Assembly (NCBI RefSeq): GCF_011397635.1 | Contig: NC_064755.1 | Span: 37,492,059-37,556,058 of the forward strand | Direction: 5' to 3' | Length of the DNA: 64,000 bases | Source of the DNA: Epinephelus fuscoguttatus | Lineage: Eukaryota > Chordata > Actinopteri > Perciformes > Serranidae | Part shown: positions 22,701-31,903 of the stretch, in pieces | Layout of the letters: every line of letters starts with the position of its first letter | How positions within the stretch are numbered: the stretch's first letter is position 1 | The notes under the pieces: model-generated | Told to the model about the DNA's origin: nothing | Database searches by the model: none | Seen by the model: the letters and a program-made list of their open reading frames with translations, nothing else | Position numbers and translations under genes: made by a program

Positions 22701-25654
22701 ACTACAGACGGAAACCAGAGCAGCGATACCAAAATCTTCTCCCACTGCCTACAGATATCTGCCTACACATGCAGATATCAGTTGATAGAGGTTATTTTTT
22801 TAGCTTCCTGTGTGTCATGAAAGCTCGTCAAAGCGCTATAGTCTTGTTGAGACATTGCAGTGTTTTCACATTAAACAGCTTCTGGAGCATGATAAGACTA
22901 AACTGCTGCACACTGCAGTCAGCCAGGCAATTTGTAGTACTATCAGTGTAGCACCCTTGGCTCTGCTTGCAGTATAAACTGATGAATATGTATGAAAAAA
23001 GGTCTACAAACCCCTTTGAGCATCCATAAGGTTGTAGCTGCAGGGTCAAGGAGTGTAATTATGTCGTCATGGAAATCTTAAGAGTCAACAAGAGCTGTGG
23101 GCTTTGAACTTTCCTCATTTCACTGAAGTACCAGCGCCTGAGGTTATGTTGACAACAAGATGACAATTTTACTACTTTGCTGCTGCAGAATCACACAGCA
23201 TCAAATCAAACAGTGAACACAAACAGAGGCAAGATATTTACTGTGTACAACGTCCGTGCACACAAAGTTTTGGGGCATTCTGAAATGCATGAATTAGCAT
23301 TATAAAAATGTACAAACACCTCGTTCAGAAGTACATTGTGTTTGTTATAACAACTTGTCTTATTGTAAATGATCTGTTGTGTCTGAAGTGTTGTGTTAAG
23401 TCAAACCACTCGGAGTCACGTCCCTTCATGCCTTTCCTTGCTACTCTCACCCACATTTAGCACAGCACTCGTGAGCTAGAGCTCATCGGGTCTGATGTGT
23501 GGCAGCAGGTGTAGCTGCTCATCAGACGCTGTGGGAACAGTGACACAGCTAAAAACACCTACGAGGGCATCGAGGGCATCACTGCTAGCTAGGGCTTAAA
23601 CAGCTACTTACATTTACATGCCGGTACCCTAAATGACATAATTAGGATTGTGTGTACATCTTTTTCATATGAGAATTTGTCAACTGGACTTTAGTTTAAA
23701 CAGAAATGGTGGTTTACCCTCTTTGCCCTTACATTGCTTACCTTTCAACATTCGCTGTGTTTATGTTTCCAGGGGAATTATTTGCATCTCAAACCTCTTT
23801 TGAGCGCCAAGAGTGACATCCATAATTATGTAGGTGTAGGGTCAAGGAGAGTATGTCATCGTGGAAACATTCAAGAGTCAATAAGGGCTCTGGGCTTTGC
23901 CTCTCTTTTGAGTAAGAATTATGGGTAAACACCACATTCACTACACTTGTTTTACACAGAGTTTTGCTGACTCAGCTTTTCCATATTTATGGAGTCAGGT
24001 TTATTTATGTAGGCCAAAATCACAGTACACACAGCACCGACTGTGTTGCCTTTCAATTGGAAACCAATTTTCAAACATCCTCTACACGTATAGCTAAGAG
24101 TTTGTTGTTCTCGACTGTCCACAGCCTTTCGTCATCCACGACATGGAGACCCTCCAGCTGGCAGAGCAGACGCTGGTGGCGAAGATGGTGGGCTCAGTGG
24201 GATCACTGAAGGACAGGGAGGCAGAAGTTCGGATTTTCCACTGCTGCCAGTGCACGTCGGTGGAAACCGTCACCGAGCTCACAGAGTTCGCAAAGTCCGT
24301 CCCCGGGTTCTCGAGCCTGGACCTCAACGATCAGGTGACTCTTTTGAAATACGGCGTGTACGAGGCCCTCTTCGCCATGCTCGCCTCCAGTATGAACAAG
24401 GACGGGCTTCTTGTAGCATACGGCTCAGGCTTCATCACCCGGGAATTCCTCAAGAGCCTGCGGCGGCCGTTCAGTGACATGATGGAGCCAAAGTTCCAGT
24501 TTGCGATGAAGTTTAACACGCTGGAGCTGGACGACAGTGACCTGGCTCTGTTTGTGGCTGCTATCATCTGCTGCGGAGGTGAGGATGCAGGAAAAATGTT
24601 TATCAAGAATATTTTTATTCAACTTTAGCAGGTTTACATAATGCATAGTCACTGCAGGTATCAAACCAGGAACAAAGCATGAAATCCAAGCCCAATCCTC
24701 CCCATTCTACTAACCCCAAATAGCAGCCGGAATATCATCTATGGGATGGTTCTTCATCTTCTGAATACTACAAAAAAAAAAGACAGATGAGCTCAAAGTC
24801 AGGCCCAATATTAGGAGAGAACTCTGGAAGTATTTCAGAAAAGGGGCCCTAAACCTTTTCCAAATTTTGTCTGTATTACAAATTGAGTAGCGTATCTTTT
24901 CAAGATTAAGGCATGAAATAATGTCCCCCAGCCACTGGGCATGGGTGGGCTGGGCAGCATCCCTCCCTCTGATTAGAACTGCCCGTCTGGCCAGCAGAGA
25001 GGCAAAGGACAGTGTACGGCGTTGAATTGGAGTAAGGTTTACATCATCTTCTCCGGTGGTACCAAAGAGGGTGACCAGGGGGTTAGGTTGCAGGTCTAAG
25101 TTGAGGGTTGAGGATAAGGTTTGGAAATCGTCCAACCAATATTTGTACAAGGCTTGGACAGATGAGCTCTGTGCACGACCTTAAAAAACACAACCTTTAT
25201 AATTAATCTATTAATTTCTGTGTGGGATTTAGTATGTTATGTCTCCTTTTGCTCTTTGGGAACTTTTAATTGGACTCAAAGCAAATCTGTATCACAGAAT
25301 ATGTGAAGGCATTCTAGTACTACCTTGCTGTTGAACATTATTATTACTCCAACAGTAGATTATAGTCAAGAAGCCTCACTCAAGTTTATTTCTCTTCCTC
25401 TGTGATTAGACCGCCCAGGCCTGGTGAACGTTGCACACATCGAGCGGATGCAGGAGAGCATTGTGCAGGTGCTACAGCTCCATCTGCTGGCCAACCACCC
25501 GGACGACTCTTTCCTCTTCCCCAAGCTGCTGCAGAAACTGGCTGACCTCCGGCAGCTGGTCACTGAGCACGCACAGCTGGTGCAGGAGATCAAAAAGACA
25601 GAGGACACCTCACTGCACCCTCTCCTGCAGGAGATCTACAGAGACATGTACTGA
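3029..25654 (+). CDS. ppara: Peroxisome proliferator-activated receptor alpha (spliced, six coding exons)
   Basis: The CDS joins 3029-3236, 7105-7268, 10903-11041, 19567-19766, 24125-24578 and 25410-25654: 1410 nt, 469 aa, against 468 aa in human PPARA. It is a ligand-activated nuclear receptor that binds DNA as a heterodimer with RXR and controls fatty-acid oxidation genes. In order: a variable A/B region (1-102), a C4 zinc-finger DNA-binding domain (about 103-168) with P-box CEGCKGFF (120-127), a hinge (about 169-237), and a ligand-binding domain (238-469) ending in the AF-2 helix [10 protein letters not shown]. Motifs of the ligand pocket and helix 5, such as [15 protein letters not shown] and LLKYGVYEA, are intact. 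All junctions have GT-AG borders and matching phases. The N-terminus MVDMES and C-terminus match PPARalpha better than PPARbeta or PPARgamma. Teleosts have two paralogues (pparaa, pparab), and I cannot say which this is. No frame break was seen. Confidence 0.97.
3237..7104 (+). other. ppara: ppara intron 1
   Basis: A GT-AG intron with no supported gene. It contains a short (TG)n run at 4949-4966 and the foldback element at 6048-6583. The rest is unremarkable single-copy-looking sequence. A dyad of alternating 'atatat' at about 5950-5985 is the only other simple sequence of note. Confidence 0.8.
6048..6583. mobile_element. Foldback MITE, TTAA-flanked, copy 1 of 4
   Basis: The element reads TTAAAGGGATATTGCACCC at the left and GGGTGCACTATCCTTTTAA at the right. 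Its two arms are inverted copies of each other for about 200 bp, with words such as 'cagccattatctactcaccc' matched in reverse complement on the right. TTAA at both ends fits target-site duplication at TTAA, as in piggyBac-type transposition, although the family was not identified. No transposase is encoded. The same element recurs at 21515-22147, 30778-31311 and 37399-37959. Confidence 0.8.
7105..7268 (+). CDS. ppara: ppara coding exon 2 (start of DNA-binding domain)
   Basis: It encodes residues 70-124. The first part, [10 protein letters not shown], is a PPARalpha-typical hinge into the DNA-binding domain. Then comes the first zinc finger with four cysteines (Cys103, Cys106, Cys120, Cys123) in [23 protein letters not shown]. 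The acceptor is TTTCGTAG|AT and the donor AAG|GTGAGA, phase 0. The break after CEGCK is the usual nuclear-receptor position within the P-box. Confidence 0.97.
7753..7796. repeat. (GT)n microsatellite
   Basis: An uninterrupted GT dinucleotide tract of about 44 bp in ppara intron 2. Confidence 0.97.
8798..9438. mobile_element. TIR element with TTAA ends and a LINE endonuclease insert
   Basis: The left end is TTTAAAGCCGCTACAAGGAA (8798 on). The reverse complement of the right end (to 9438) is TTTAAAGCCCCTACAAGGAA, followed by CTTT. These are terminal inverted repeats of about 25 bp, and TTAA lies inside both outer hexamers. Between them, the minus strand encodes a LINE endonuclease piece, listed separately. 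No transposase is seen, so this looks like a non-autonomous DNA element carrying retrotransposon sequence. Alternatively, the ends may belong to a larger unrecognised repeat. Confidence 0.6.
9037..9324 (-). pseudogene. LINE (L2/CR1-like) endonuclease domain fragment
   Basis: The minus-strand frame contains [15 protein letters not shown], then the strongly diagnostic [10 protein letters not shown], then [16 protein letters not shown]. These match the N-terminal part of the apurinic-like (EEP) endonuclease of L2/CR1-type LINEs, where the ETWL glutamate is catalytic. Only about 80 residues are present; the rest of the endonuclease and all of the reverse transcriptase are missing. It is a relic, not a working gene. 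It lies within the TIR element at 8798-9438. Confidence 0.75.
9481..9845 (-). repeat. Dispersed teleost repeat, family C, long copy
   Basis: It starts with a (ATTC)n-like run, then 'ccataaccgct', 'ggctggagcctat', 'cagctgacat', 'ggtacaccctggacaggtca', 'gacacatagagacagacaac', 'attaacctgcatgtctttgg' and 'gggttcgaacct', and ends near 'aaccactacaccattgtg'. This is a very common interspersed repeat of percomorph fish. The ATTC-rich end looks like the 3' tail of a retroelement on the minus strand. A shorter copy is at 11815-12056. Confidence 0.75.
10903..11041 (+). CDS. ppara: ppara coding exon 3 (second zinc finger)
   Basis: It encodes residues 125-170 plus one base. It begins [20 protein letters not shown] and has the second finger cysteines Cys140, Cys144 (as KCERRCK), Cys154 and Cys157 ([10 protein letters not shown]). 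The D-box spacing of three residues (DKCERRC) is the short form typical of PPARs. The acceptor is CTTCAG|GG and the donor AACG|GTAAGT, phase 1. Confidence 0.97.
11815..12056 (-). repeat. Dispersed teleost repeat, family C, truncated copy
   Basis: It has the same ordered words as 9481-9845: 'tattcatg', 'cataaccgct', 'ggctggagcctatcccagct', 'gggtacaccctggacaggtc', 'gacacatagagacagacaac' and 'aacctgcatgtctttggact'. It breaks off at 'ggaggaagctgta', so the half with 'gttcgaacc' is missing. Confidence 0.75.
12825..13413. mobile_element. Non-autonomous hAT-like element
   Basis: The left end is CAGGGTTCCCA (12825) and the right end TGGGAACCCCG (to 13413), an 11-bp inverted repeat with one mismatch. 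The same six bases, TATTGT, directly flank both sides and are a likely target-site duplication. Both arms share sub-terminal 'ggaaaag..catgg' motifs in opposite orientation. No transposase is encoded. A CAG start and a duplication near 8 bp are usual for hAT, so the class is probable rather than certain. Confidence 0.7.
15256..15397. repeat. Cluster of three adjacent perfect or near-perfect hairpins
   Basis: Hairpin 1: arms 15256-15278 and 15285-15307 pair over 23 bp without mismatch, around a 6-nt loop. Hairpin 2: 'gctgggcgaca' at 15315-15325 pairs with 'tgtcgcccagc' at 15335-15345. Hairpin 3: 15361-15376 pairs with 15382-15397 over 15 bp with one mismatch and a 5-nt loop. All three lie within 142 bp in ppara intron 3. 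They are most likely the ends or hinge of an inverted-repeat transposon, but no family was recognised. Confidence 0.75.
19567..19766 (+). CDS. ppara: ppara coding exon 4 (hinge, start of ligand-binding domain)
   Basis: It encodes residues 171 (shared) to 237. It begins [18 protein letters not shown], the basic C-terminal extension of the DNA-binding domain, and continues through [17 protein letters not shown], a PPAR-typical helix 1 region. The acceptor is TTACAG|CC and the donor CCT|GTACGT, phase 0. Confidence 0.97.
21190..21510. repeat. Dispersed teleost repeat, family B copy 3
   Basis: It carries 'ttcatcgtccccagaggatga', 'ttggtgatcttctgactttt', 'catctagtgccatcatcagg', 'gtttatgaccagaaacctgc', 'gctagcaggctaacatgctt' and 'cctactaaagatcagcatgt', in the same order as at 2515-2875. 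It ends at the left TTAA of the adjacent foldback element. Confidence 0.65.
21515..22147. mobile_element. Foldback MITE, copy 2 of 4
   Basis: The ends are TTAAAGGCATAGTGCACCC and GGGTGCACTATGCCTTTA. Its arms match copy 1 and each other in inverted orientation. The left arm has lost the 'ctactcaccc' segment. The centre (about 21720-21835) has about 115 bp not seen in the other copies, with 'cacgtg' and 'cacacacgtgagcgcagtg'. The right TTAA is mutated to TTAT, which suggests an older copy. Confidence 0.75.
22640..22800. repeat. Dispersed repeat, family A copy 2
   Basis: It matches 55-205 in ordered words: 'ccgctaaaatg', 'attggtca', 'cagactaca', 'ggaaaccagag', 'ccaaaatctt', 'tgcctacaga' and 'atgcagatat'. 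The class is not known. Confidence 0.55.
23009..23905 (+). repeat. Pair of diverged direct repeats about 790 bp apart
   Basis: Segments 23009-23120 and 23799-23905 share, in order, 'cctttgagc'/'cttttgagc', 'ccataa', 'gtag', 'gggtcaaggag', 'gta', 'atgtc', 'tcgtggaaa'/'tcatggaaa', 'aagagtcaa' and 'gggctttg'. They look like an old local duplication or two copies of a repeat family inserted in the same orientation. Confidence 0.6.
24125..24578 (+). CDS. ppara: ppara coding exon 5 (most of the ligand-binding domain)
   Basis: It encodes residues 238-388 plus one base. It starts [10 protein letters not shown] and continues through [18 protein letters not shown] (the helix 3 pocket wall) and [20 protein letters not shown] (helices 4-6, with the conserved pocket tyrosine), then [11 protein letters not shown]. 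It ends FVAAIICCG. The acceptor is TCCACAG|CC and the donor GGAG|GTGAGG, phase 1. The length matches the single large ligand-binding-domain exon of vertebrate PPARs. Confidence 0.97.
24710..25150 (-). pseudogene. 5'-truncated L1-type LINE ORF2 C-terminus
   Basis: In ppara intron 5, the minus strand has an open frame of 146 codons containing [17 protein letters not shown], then [20 protein letters not shown], then a [18 protein letters not shown] end. This pattern (LLARR, W..D....L.LEKI, W.PF..Y) is that of the region after the reverse transcriptase in teleost L1-like LINEs. No reverse transcriptase motifs are present, so it is a 3' fragment of a dead insertion. Confidence 0.7.
25410..25654 (+). 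CDS. ppara: ppara coding exon 6 (end of ligand-binding domain, AF-2)
   Basis: It encodes the last 81 residues plus the stop TGA at 25652. It begins [20 protein letters not shown], has [20 protein letters not shown] (helix 10/11 dimer surface and pocket histidine) and ends [13 protein letters not shown], the AF-2 coactivator helix with its conserved tyrosine. The acceptor is TGATTAG|AC. The protein ends at exactly the family-typical residue. Confidence 0.97.
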
Positions 25655-27347
25655 GGGGGGTTGTGGAGGAATAACCAGAAGAGGCACTCTACAAATCATC
25701 TCCTCATTTTCAGGGACAGAAGAAGAAGTAGAGTCCTCCATAAGCTAGGTCGAACCACTTAATAATGCAGCAAGAGTTAGCTTTGGCTTCTGGTTGGCAC
25801 AGGAGGTCCCGTTAAGGCCCTGGCAAGAGGCTGATGATTCTCATGGTCTGACACAGTGCTCTTCACTCCATTGTATGGACCTTCATTGGCAGAACAGTCA
25901 TGTGTGCAGACATGATGTGCAGCTGATAGAGCCCCTATCTAGATACCAGTGTATGCAATGTCTGACCAAACACTAATTTGAAGTATCTGAGGTGATCTCC
26001 ATGCTTATCCCTGTCCGACCCTAAATGAACCCTAAAATGAGGAAAGAAATTGAACTTGATAGTCACCACTCCAGCATTATGCTTGAAAGTAGATTTTTAG
26101 AGTGATGTCAAAGAGCAAAGAGCCATATATACCTTCATAACGAAAAAACACCCAAATGATGTCAGTTGGCAGCAGCATTAAGACGGTAACGATATCATTT
26201 TCAAGCAGGGCAGCTTTTGACAAAATGGCTGTCAGTGATGGGTGGTGATGGTTATCAAGCACAGCACCTCCCAGTGTGATTCTTCACCTTTTTGTACGCA
26301 GAGACACAGCTGCGGTGCCACCAGGCTCCCGAACATAATCATTTATTTGTACTGTAAGTCTTCTAAGCCATACTGTGTTTGTAATGATACTGGAAATCAA
26401 CGTCTTTCATATTCTTCTCTCTTCCTAGTGAGTCGTCATCAAGACTTGGGATGGATCATCATCACTTGTCACTCAACGTGTCCACAAACTGCACAGGCAA
26501 TAGTATTTTTACGCTTCAGAATAAGAACGCAAAACTTAAGTTTGTAAGAAGTGTTGAGGTTTTTCAAGACTGAAGTGATCACAGGCACAGATTCACTCTA
26601 TACAGGCACCGCAATGCACATCTGAAGCACGAACACGCCTGCGATATGTTAATATGATACTGTTTTATACTCTGTTAAATGCCTTGTTCACAGTGCAAAG
26701 ACATTTGGCACTCCATCCTGTTTTCAGTCCCGGTGTTTAAGGGCTAACACCAAGATAAACCGCATTACAACCTTAATACAGGCAGACTTAACGTGGATTT
26801 GCCAGAAATGAATTAATCTGTTTCTTAATGTCTCACCCGGTGAAGCCCTGTTCCTATAAAAATACATGTCATTATATATATTTTTCTCCTCTCAGTTAGT
26901 CATGTTGTGTCTCTCCTCCTTCTCCTGTCAGTGTTTCTGCCTTCTATTGTATTTCACTGGCTGTTTGCTCCTCATAACACATGCAGTTGATTAAGATTCA
27001 GGGGTCTTACGTGCAGATTTTTTATACGATGGCAAATGATTTTCCTAGAGGGAAATCACAATGTGATTGCCTCCTCGTTAACAGTTATTTTTGTTGTCAC
27101 AGAAAAGTGTTCTGTTTTGCTCTTGTAGTTTCTCTAAAATTTCCTGGCCATTTTTGGCAAAATCAAAAGACAAGGCAAAAACAAGCATGTGGCCATCTGC
27201 ACTTACTTTAGTCTTAGTAAGATAAATCCCTTTCAGTCTTTTTAGACATTTAAAGAATAGCTTTTTCTAACAATTAGACAAGTGTCTGGTGACGGATGAA
27301 GACCAAATGCATTTCCACAAGATGGTTTTGTCCTCTATCATGACGAT

Positions 27348-28408
27348 TACCGTAAAACTTCAATTAGTAGCCCGGGCTATTATTTGCTTAAATCACTGAA
27401 ATCAACTTATATTTGAGACAGGCTTTTAATTCCCTTCACACAAAACTGTTAATCAGTAAAGATGGGATATACAATCAAATTGTTGATTTAAACCAGTATG
27501 AATATTACTTATTTAAGAATTAGGCTTCAGCACATCAGAGTGAGAGCTACAGCACTCGAGGATTTCGGCACCTGACATACCAACACAACACCACTTTATC
27601 TTGTTAAAACAATGCTCACAACTTGGATTCATTTTTATGAAAAACCCTTTTGATTCTTCTGATCTGAGGACCTTACGGACTAAAGGAATATGAATAACTT
27701 ACAGGGTAATCGAGGAATAGACACATAATCTGAGGTAGCCAACAACCCATGAACTGCTTGGCAACCAGACCAGGCCTCTAATTGAGACAGGCCTTTCTTA
27801 GTAAAAGAGACTGGTGCTGTGTCTCAAATCGCGTTCTTCCGTTAGTATACTGTGTTCACTATGTTCTTATTGCCGTAGTGCGCGAATTTCGACAGGGTAG
27901 TATTGTCTCACACCAAACACGACCGTTGTGCACTCACCGGAAATGACGACCGCAAATTAGCTAGTTAGCAAACTAGCATTAGCATTCGCAGTAGCAAATC
28001 ATTACAGACTGCTAAATGAACCCAATAAACATACTGCTGGCTCATACCCGACAACAGTATAGTGGTGTTTAGTGCAAAAAAACCACGTTTGTACAATGCA
28101 GCGCCGTTCACGGTCGCACAGTCCTCGGCCGCCATTTCCACTTTGAAAAGTGGTCCCTCCCCTTCCTCTACGTAGCCAAGATGGCGACCACTGAGGGCGA
28201 GAAGTGTCCATAGTTCCACACTCAACTTCTTGACCGTTTTTTTTTTTGAGCGCACCATCCGGGTGCTCATAGTGCACTGCATTTTTCCATACTTCTCAGT
28301 GTGAACGCACTTATGCACTCAAAATATTAATAAGTACAGAAGTACGTGATTTGAGACACAGCATGGGTGTTTAATTGGGACTAGGCTTTTAATTGAAGTT
28401 TTACGGTA
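27348..28408. mobile_element. Outer TIR element interrupted by a second element
   Basis: The left end 'taccgtaaaacttcaatta' (27348-27366) is the exact reverse complement of the right end 'taattgaagttttacggta' (28390-28408). Inside it, a different TIR element occupies 27815-28363, so the outer one was hit by a later insertion. No transposase frame was recognised. Short pieces of its interior ('agcccgggctattattt', 'tgagacaggc') are typical of a common fish MITE. Confidence 0.75.
27815..28363. mobile_element. Inner TIR element, Harbinger-like duplication
   Basis: The left end is TGCTGTGTCTCAAATCGCGT (27815) and the reverse complement of the right end is TGCTGTGTCTCAAATCACGT (from 28363), a 20-bp TIR with one mismatch. 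The three bases TGG flank both sides, consistent with the 3-bp target duplication of PIF/Harbinger elements, though TWA is more usual there. The interior is GC-richer than its surroundings and includes 'ccaagatggcgacc'. No transposase was found. Confidence 0.7.
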
Positions 28409-30221
28409 CGTTGCATGTGAAGAGGCCACTCCTGTGTTTTGTTATAACACTGCCTTTTGTAGTAAATGAACATGCGACAGTGAAGTCATGCATGGCTGAT
28501 AGTTTGGATGATAGAAATGTAAATGCCCCACATTTACTTATCCAACCAAAATCTCCTAAAATCATCACAAATCGATGACAAGAAATGGACCTTGTGTTTA
28601 TAATTACATCCCATTGTATAAACAGAGTATGTACATAGCTGAAACGATCACACCGACTGCTCGCCCTGACTTTTAACCCCACAAGGTATACAAGATACTA
28701 ATGGCAATCAACTTTGGTATCCCTCCGTTTGTTAAATACTTTTACAGTAAATGTAGTTATGTACTGTATGTTCTTTTTACTTAAATGCCACACACTTGTG
28801 TTATAATTGAATTGGATCATATTTTCATACTAAAGTATATATATATGACTAAATCAGATAATTGTGTATTTGAAATGGCACGACTGATGAGTGCAGTGTA
28901 AATAGACTTAAGGGTAACAGGGCAACTGGTAATCTGAGTATCCATAGATCTGAATTCCCGTCGGGGACATTCCTTTTTTGTTTATTGCTATTTTTAGATC
29001 GAGAACCATCAATGCTGCAGCGTGCATTCAGCTCATTTCAACTGTGCTTCTTTGTTTTGTTAAATTAAACACTTATGATTTAAAGTGAAAGCATATGTGG
29101 GCCGTGCAGGGCTGCATTCGCCCACAGCTTTGGGTGGTTGATTTCAAACCTGACCTCCCGTGACCTTTTATCAGTTGCAAAAAATCAAGCTACAGCCCAG
29201 CACTGATCACACAATATCAGTCTCCTCTTTTTATACTCTGTTCTCAGGTTGCATATTTTTAACAAGTTGGGTAATATATGCACAGAATTTCATCATTATT
29301 ATCAGAAATCATCCATAATTAGCTCCTGTTGTTGAACAAACACGCTTGTTTTTCTGTTGCTGTTGAAACGATAGAGAAACTGAGTGCTCTCATGATTTGC
29401 ATCACATCACGTGCTATTACAGTCAAGAAGATGCAGTAATGAAAATGCAGTATGTACTGTTTTATAATCCTGTTTGTGTCGCGCTTTTTTGTCTCGACTT
29501 TTCTCTCCTCACTCGCTGCTATATTGTACTAACTCACCAAACATTATGCCATGAGTAGATTACTGACCTTCAAGCTGCCTCTACTTACTTAATATATCTT
29601 CTCACAGAATGTCAGTCCCACATGCAGAACTCATTCAGCGCAGCTCGGGTTTTTTCCCTTTCGTGAGATTCCTGGGACTTTGTAGTTCCCGGGTACGCGC
29701 CGGGATTAACCACAAACAATCTGTGCCTTAGCGTGTGCCCATGCCATAAAACACCAGAGATTCATAAAGAAGACTTGACTGGTGCACACACTTTAAAACT
29801 GTTTGTGTCGTCGGCTGGAATCAGCTGACACAACAGGGCCGCGCAGACAGGAAATGATGTCACAGCAGATTTAGGAAACCTATGTACAGCAAGACAGAGG
29901 CTCAAATGTGCTATTGAAGCCGGTACAGAATAGCAACAATGAAGGAATTGCTTAAAAAAGGACGGACGTTTGAAACTAAACACACAATGTTTGACACACT
30001 AGAGCCCCGGAGGAGATGTTGTGTAAATTTGTGATGTCTGCTTACCCTTAGGAATGTCTGTTTTGTGTTGAATTGACAAGGGACGTTTTAACTTGTATCA
30101 GGGAAACCTAGTCTTCCTTTGTTGAACTAGCTCAGGACCTAGAAAGATACTGTTCTTCCTTCTTTATCTCTGTCTCTCTTTTATTCTGTCTGGAAGACGT
30201 TTATTAGTGCTCTGCCTTACA

Positions 30222-30225
<4 letters not shown>

Positions 30226-30258
<33 letters not shown>
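30226..30258. repeat. (CA)n microsatellite
   Basis: An uninterrupted CA dinucleotide tract in the presumed ppara 3' UTR. Confidence 0.97.
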
Positions 30259-30554
30259 AACAATCTTGATTAATAATGATATGACCTTTTTATTTTTTCA
30301 AAACTGACAGAAAAATGTTACCGGGGGGCAGCAGTCATAGGAATTAGGAATTTGATTTATTTTTGTTTTGTTTTTTTTCTTCCTGGATTTCATGGAGTTT
30401 TTGTGGTTATAGTGTCATGCAAAGAGACAACAGAGACTGTCTTTGGATGTGTTGTTAATGTGTACTGTGGCTTGGTAACAATGCTGTAAATGTTTGATGA
30501 ATGTATATCTAGTCATTTAAACAATGGAACAAGTTGACTTTGAATGGATTTCAA

Positions 30555-30560
30555 AATAAA
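30555..30560 (+). terminator. ppara: Candidate ppara polyadenylation signal AATAAA
   Basis: AATAAA is followed within 35-50 bases by 'tatgtgttttac', a GT/T-rich downstream element. It lies about 1.3 kb before the yars2 start. Support comes only from motif and position. Confidence 0.5.
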
Positions 30561-30777
30561 ATGATTTTTAAATCCACCACATTTTGCATTTATATGTGTT
30601 TTACTTTAAAAGTTATCATAACTTCATTTTAATTATTGATGACATTCACCCTCTTTACCTTTTAAAAACCTTAACTGGGTTTCTATAGTAATGCTGTGTC
30701 TTTGCTGGATGAAATAAGCAGACACACACATATTAGAACGCCTGATCATCTTTAGGTTGTAACCTCAGTGTACGGCT

Positions 30778-31311
30778 TTAAAGGGACAGTGCACCCAAAA
30801 ATGCAAATTCAGCCATTATCTACTCACCCATATGTCGAGGGAGGCTCTGGTGAAGTTTCAGAGTCCTCACATCACTTGCAGAGATCCCAGGGGAGAGTGG
30901 GTAGCAACACAACACCACTGACAGGCTGACAGCGCCCCAGATTCAAACGTCCAAAAACACATAATTGAAACCACAAAATATCTCCATACTGCTCGTCCGT
31001 AGTGATCCAAGTGTCCTGAAGCCCCGACATAAAAAGTTGTTTGGAAAAACGTCATTTGAACTCTGTTTTTAGCCTCACTGTAGCCTGTAGCTCTAACTGC
31101 CTCTCTGTACACTGCGTACAATTATGTGTTTTTGGACGTTTGAATCTGGGGCGCCGTCAGCCTCCATTAGGTGGAGTTGTGTTGCTACCCCCTCTCCCCT
31201 GGGATCTCCACAAGTGATGTGAGGACTCTAAAACTTCACCAGAGCCTCCCTCGACATAGGGGTGAGAAGATAATGGCTGAATTTTCATTTTTGGGTGCAC
31301 TATCCCTTTAA
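30778..31311. mobile_element. Foldback MITE, copy 3 of 4
   Basis: The ends are TTAAAGGGACAGTGCACCC and GGGTGCACTATCCCTTTAA, with TTAA intact at both. The left arm is about 300 bp and the right arm about 200 bp. They are inverted copies that also match copies 1, 2 and 4. It lies between the ppara poly(A) candidate and yars2. Confidence 0.8.
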
Positions 31312-31413
31312 CTCTGGGCTGGTCAGCTGGGCCTGATGCTAGTTCGCCACCTATTGGTGTGCAGTCAAACCTGTAACTTCAGTATATTGCATTTGTACCA
31401 CTGAATGAACTAT

Positions 31414-31550
31414 TAAAGGGACAGTTGCCATTATATTGGAGAGGAGGCGGACATCTCTACGGCTGATACCTCCAACACTCAGCAACTCGCACAAAATCAA
31501 TGTAGATTTATACATAGCTACAGGTAAGAGTAAAAATATGTATTTTGATT
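31414..31550. repeat. Fragment of another teleost MITE-like repeat
   Basis: It begins 'ttaaagggacagtt' and continues 'ccattatattggagag', 'gcggacatctctacggctga', 'acctccaacactcagcaact' and 'aaatatgtattttgattt'. This word series is a widespread fish repeat that differs from the foldback family in its interior. Only one end is recognisable here. Confidence 0.5.
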
Positions 31551-31626
31551 TGGAAGGAAGGAAGGAAATTTTTGAATGTGACTTTTTGAATGAGAATCAT
31601 CTACTTCTCTCTTTAGAAAGAACTTT

Positions 31627-31700
31627 GGGGCATCGGTGGCTTAGTGGATAGAGCAGGCGCCCCATTATTTATTTGTACAGTGCACAGACAAAATGGTTGT
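31627..31700 (+). repeat. tRNA-like SINE-type fragment
   Basis: The sequence 'ggggcatcggtggcttagtg' followed by 'gatagagcaggcgcccc' has a pol III box A-like motif (TGGCTTAGTGG) and a tRNA-like 5' end. No box B or complete cloverleaf follows, so it is read as a SINE-type remnant and not a tRNA gene. Confidence 0.45.
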
Positions 31701-31903
31701 GCAGGGTGCCCAGGGGGGTTCCGTGTGGCTAATACAGTAAGCCTGGAGCTTTTGGAGCTGGGGTCCCAGGGCAGGTGACCTCTTTGACCATCCCTCCTTT
31801 TTAATCTGTGCTTGGGAACCAGTGCACTAGGGGCGCTATACTCCTACAAACTCCCCGGTTTCCTCAGCTCCTCCTCCTCCGTGTTCTTGTCACATTGTCC
31901 AAC

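Larger units (their letters stand above)
19767..24124 (+). other. ppara: ppara intron 4
   Basis: A GT-AG intron with no supported gene. It contains family B repeat copy 3 (21190-21510), directly followed by foldback copy 2 (21515-22147), family A repeat copy 2 (22640-22800) and a pair of local direct repeats (23009-23120 and 23799-23905). The first 1.4 kb (19767-21190) shows no repeat that I recognise. Confidence 0.8.
25655..30580 (+). other. ppara: Probable ppara 3' untranslated region
   Basis: No coding exon follows the stop codon. The only canonical AATAAA I found between the stop and yars2 is at 30555-30560, followed by a GT-rich stretch. That would give a 3' UTR of about 4.9 kb; mammalian PPARA also has a multi-kilobase 3' UTR. 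An ATTAAA near 29063 could be an earlier site. The region contains nested TIR transposons (27348-28408) and a (CA)n tract (30226-30258). The extent is an inference. Confidence 0.5.

Noticed and set aside
31627-31700. tRNA gene
   Set aside because: A box A-like motif is present, but no anticodon arm, box B or complete cloverleaf follows.
31808-31903. In-frame upstream extension of yars2 starting at a GTG
   Set aside because: A GTG is not a credible start here. The ATG at 31904 opens a suitable mitochondrial signal and gives the family length.
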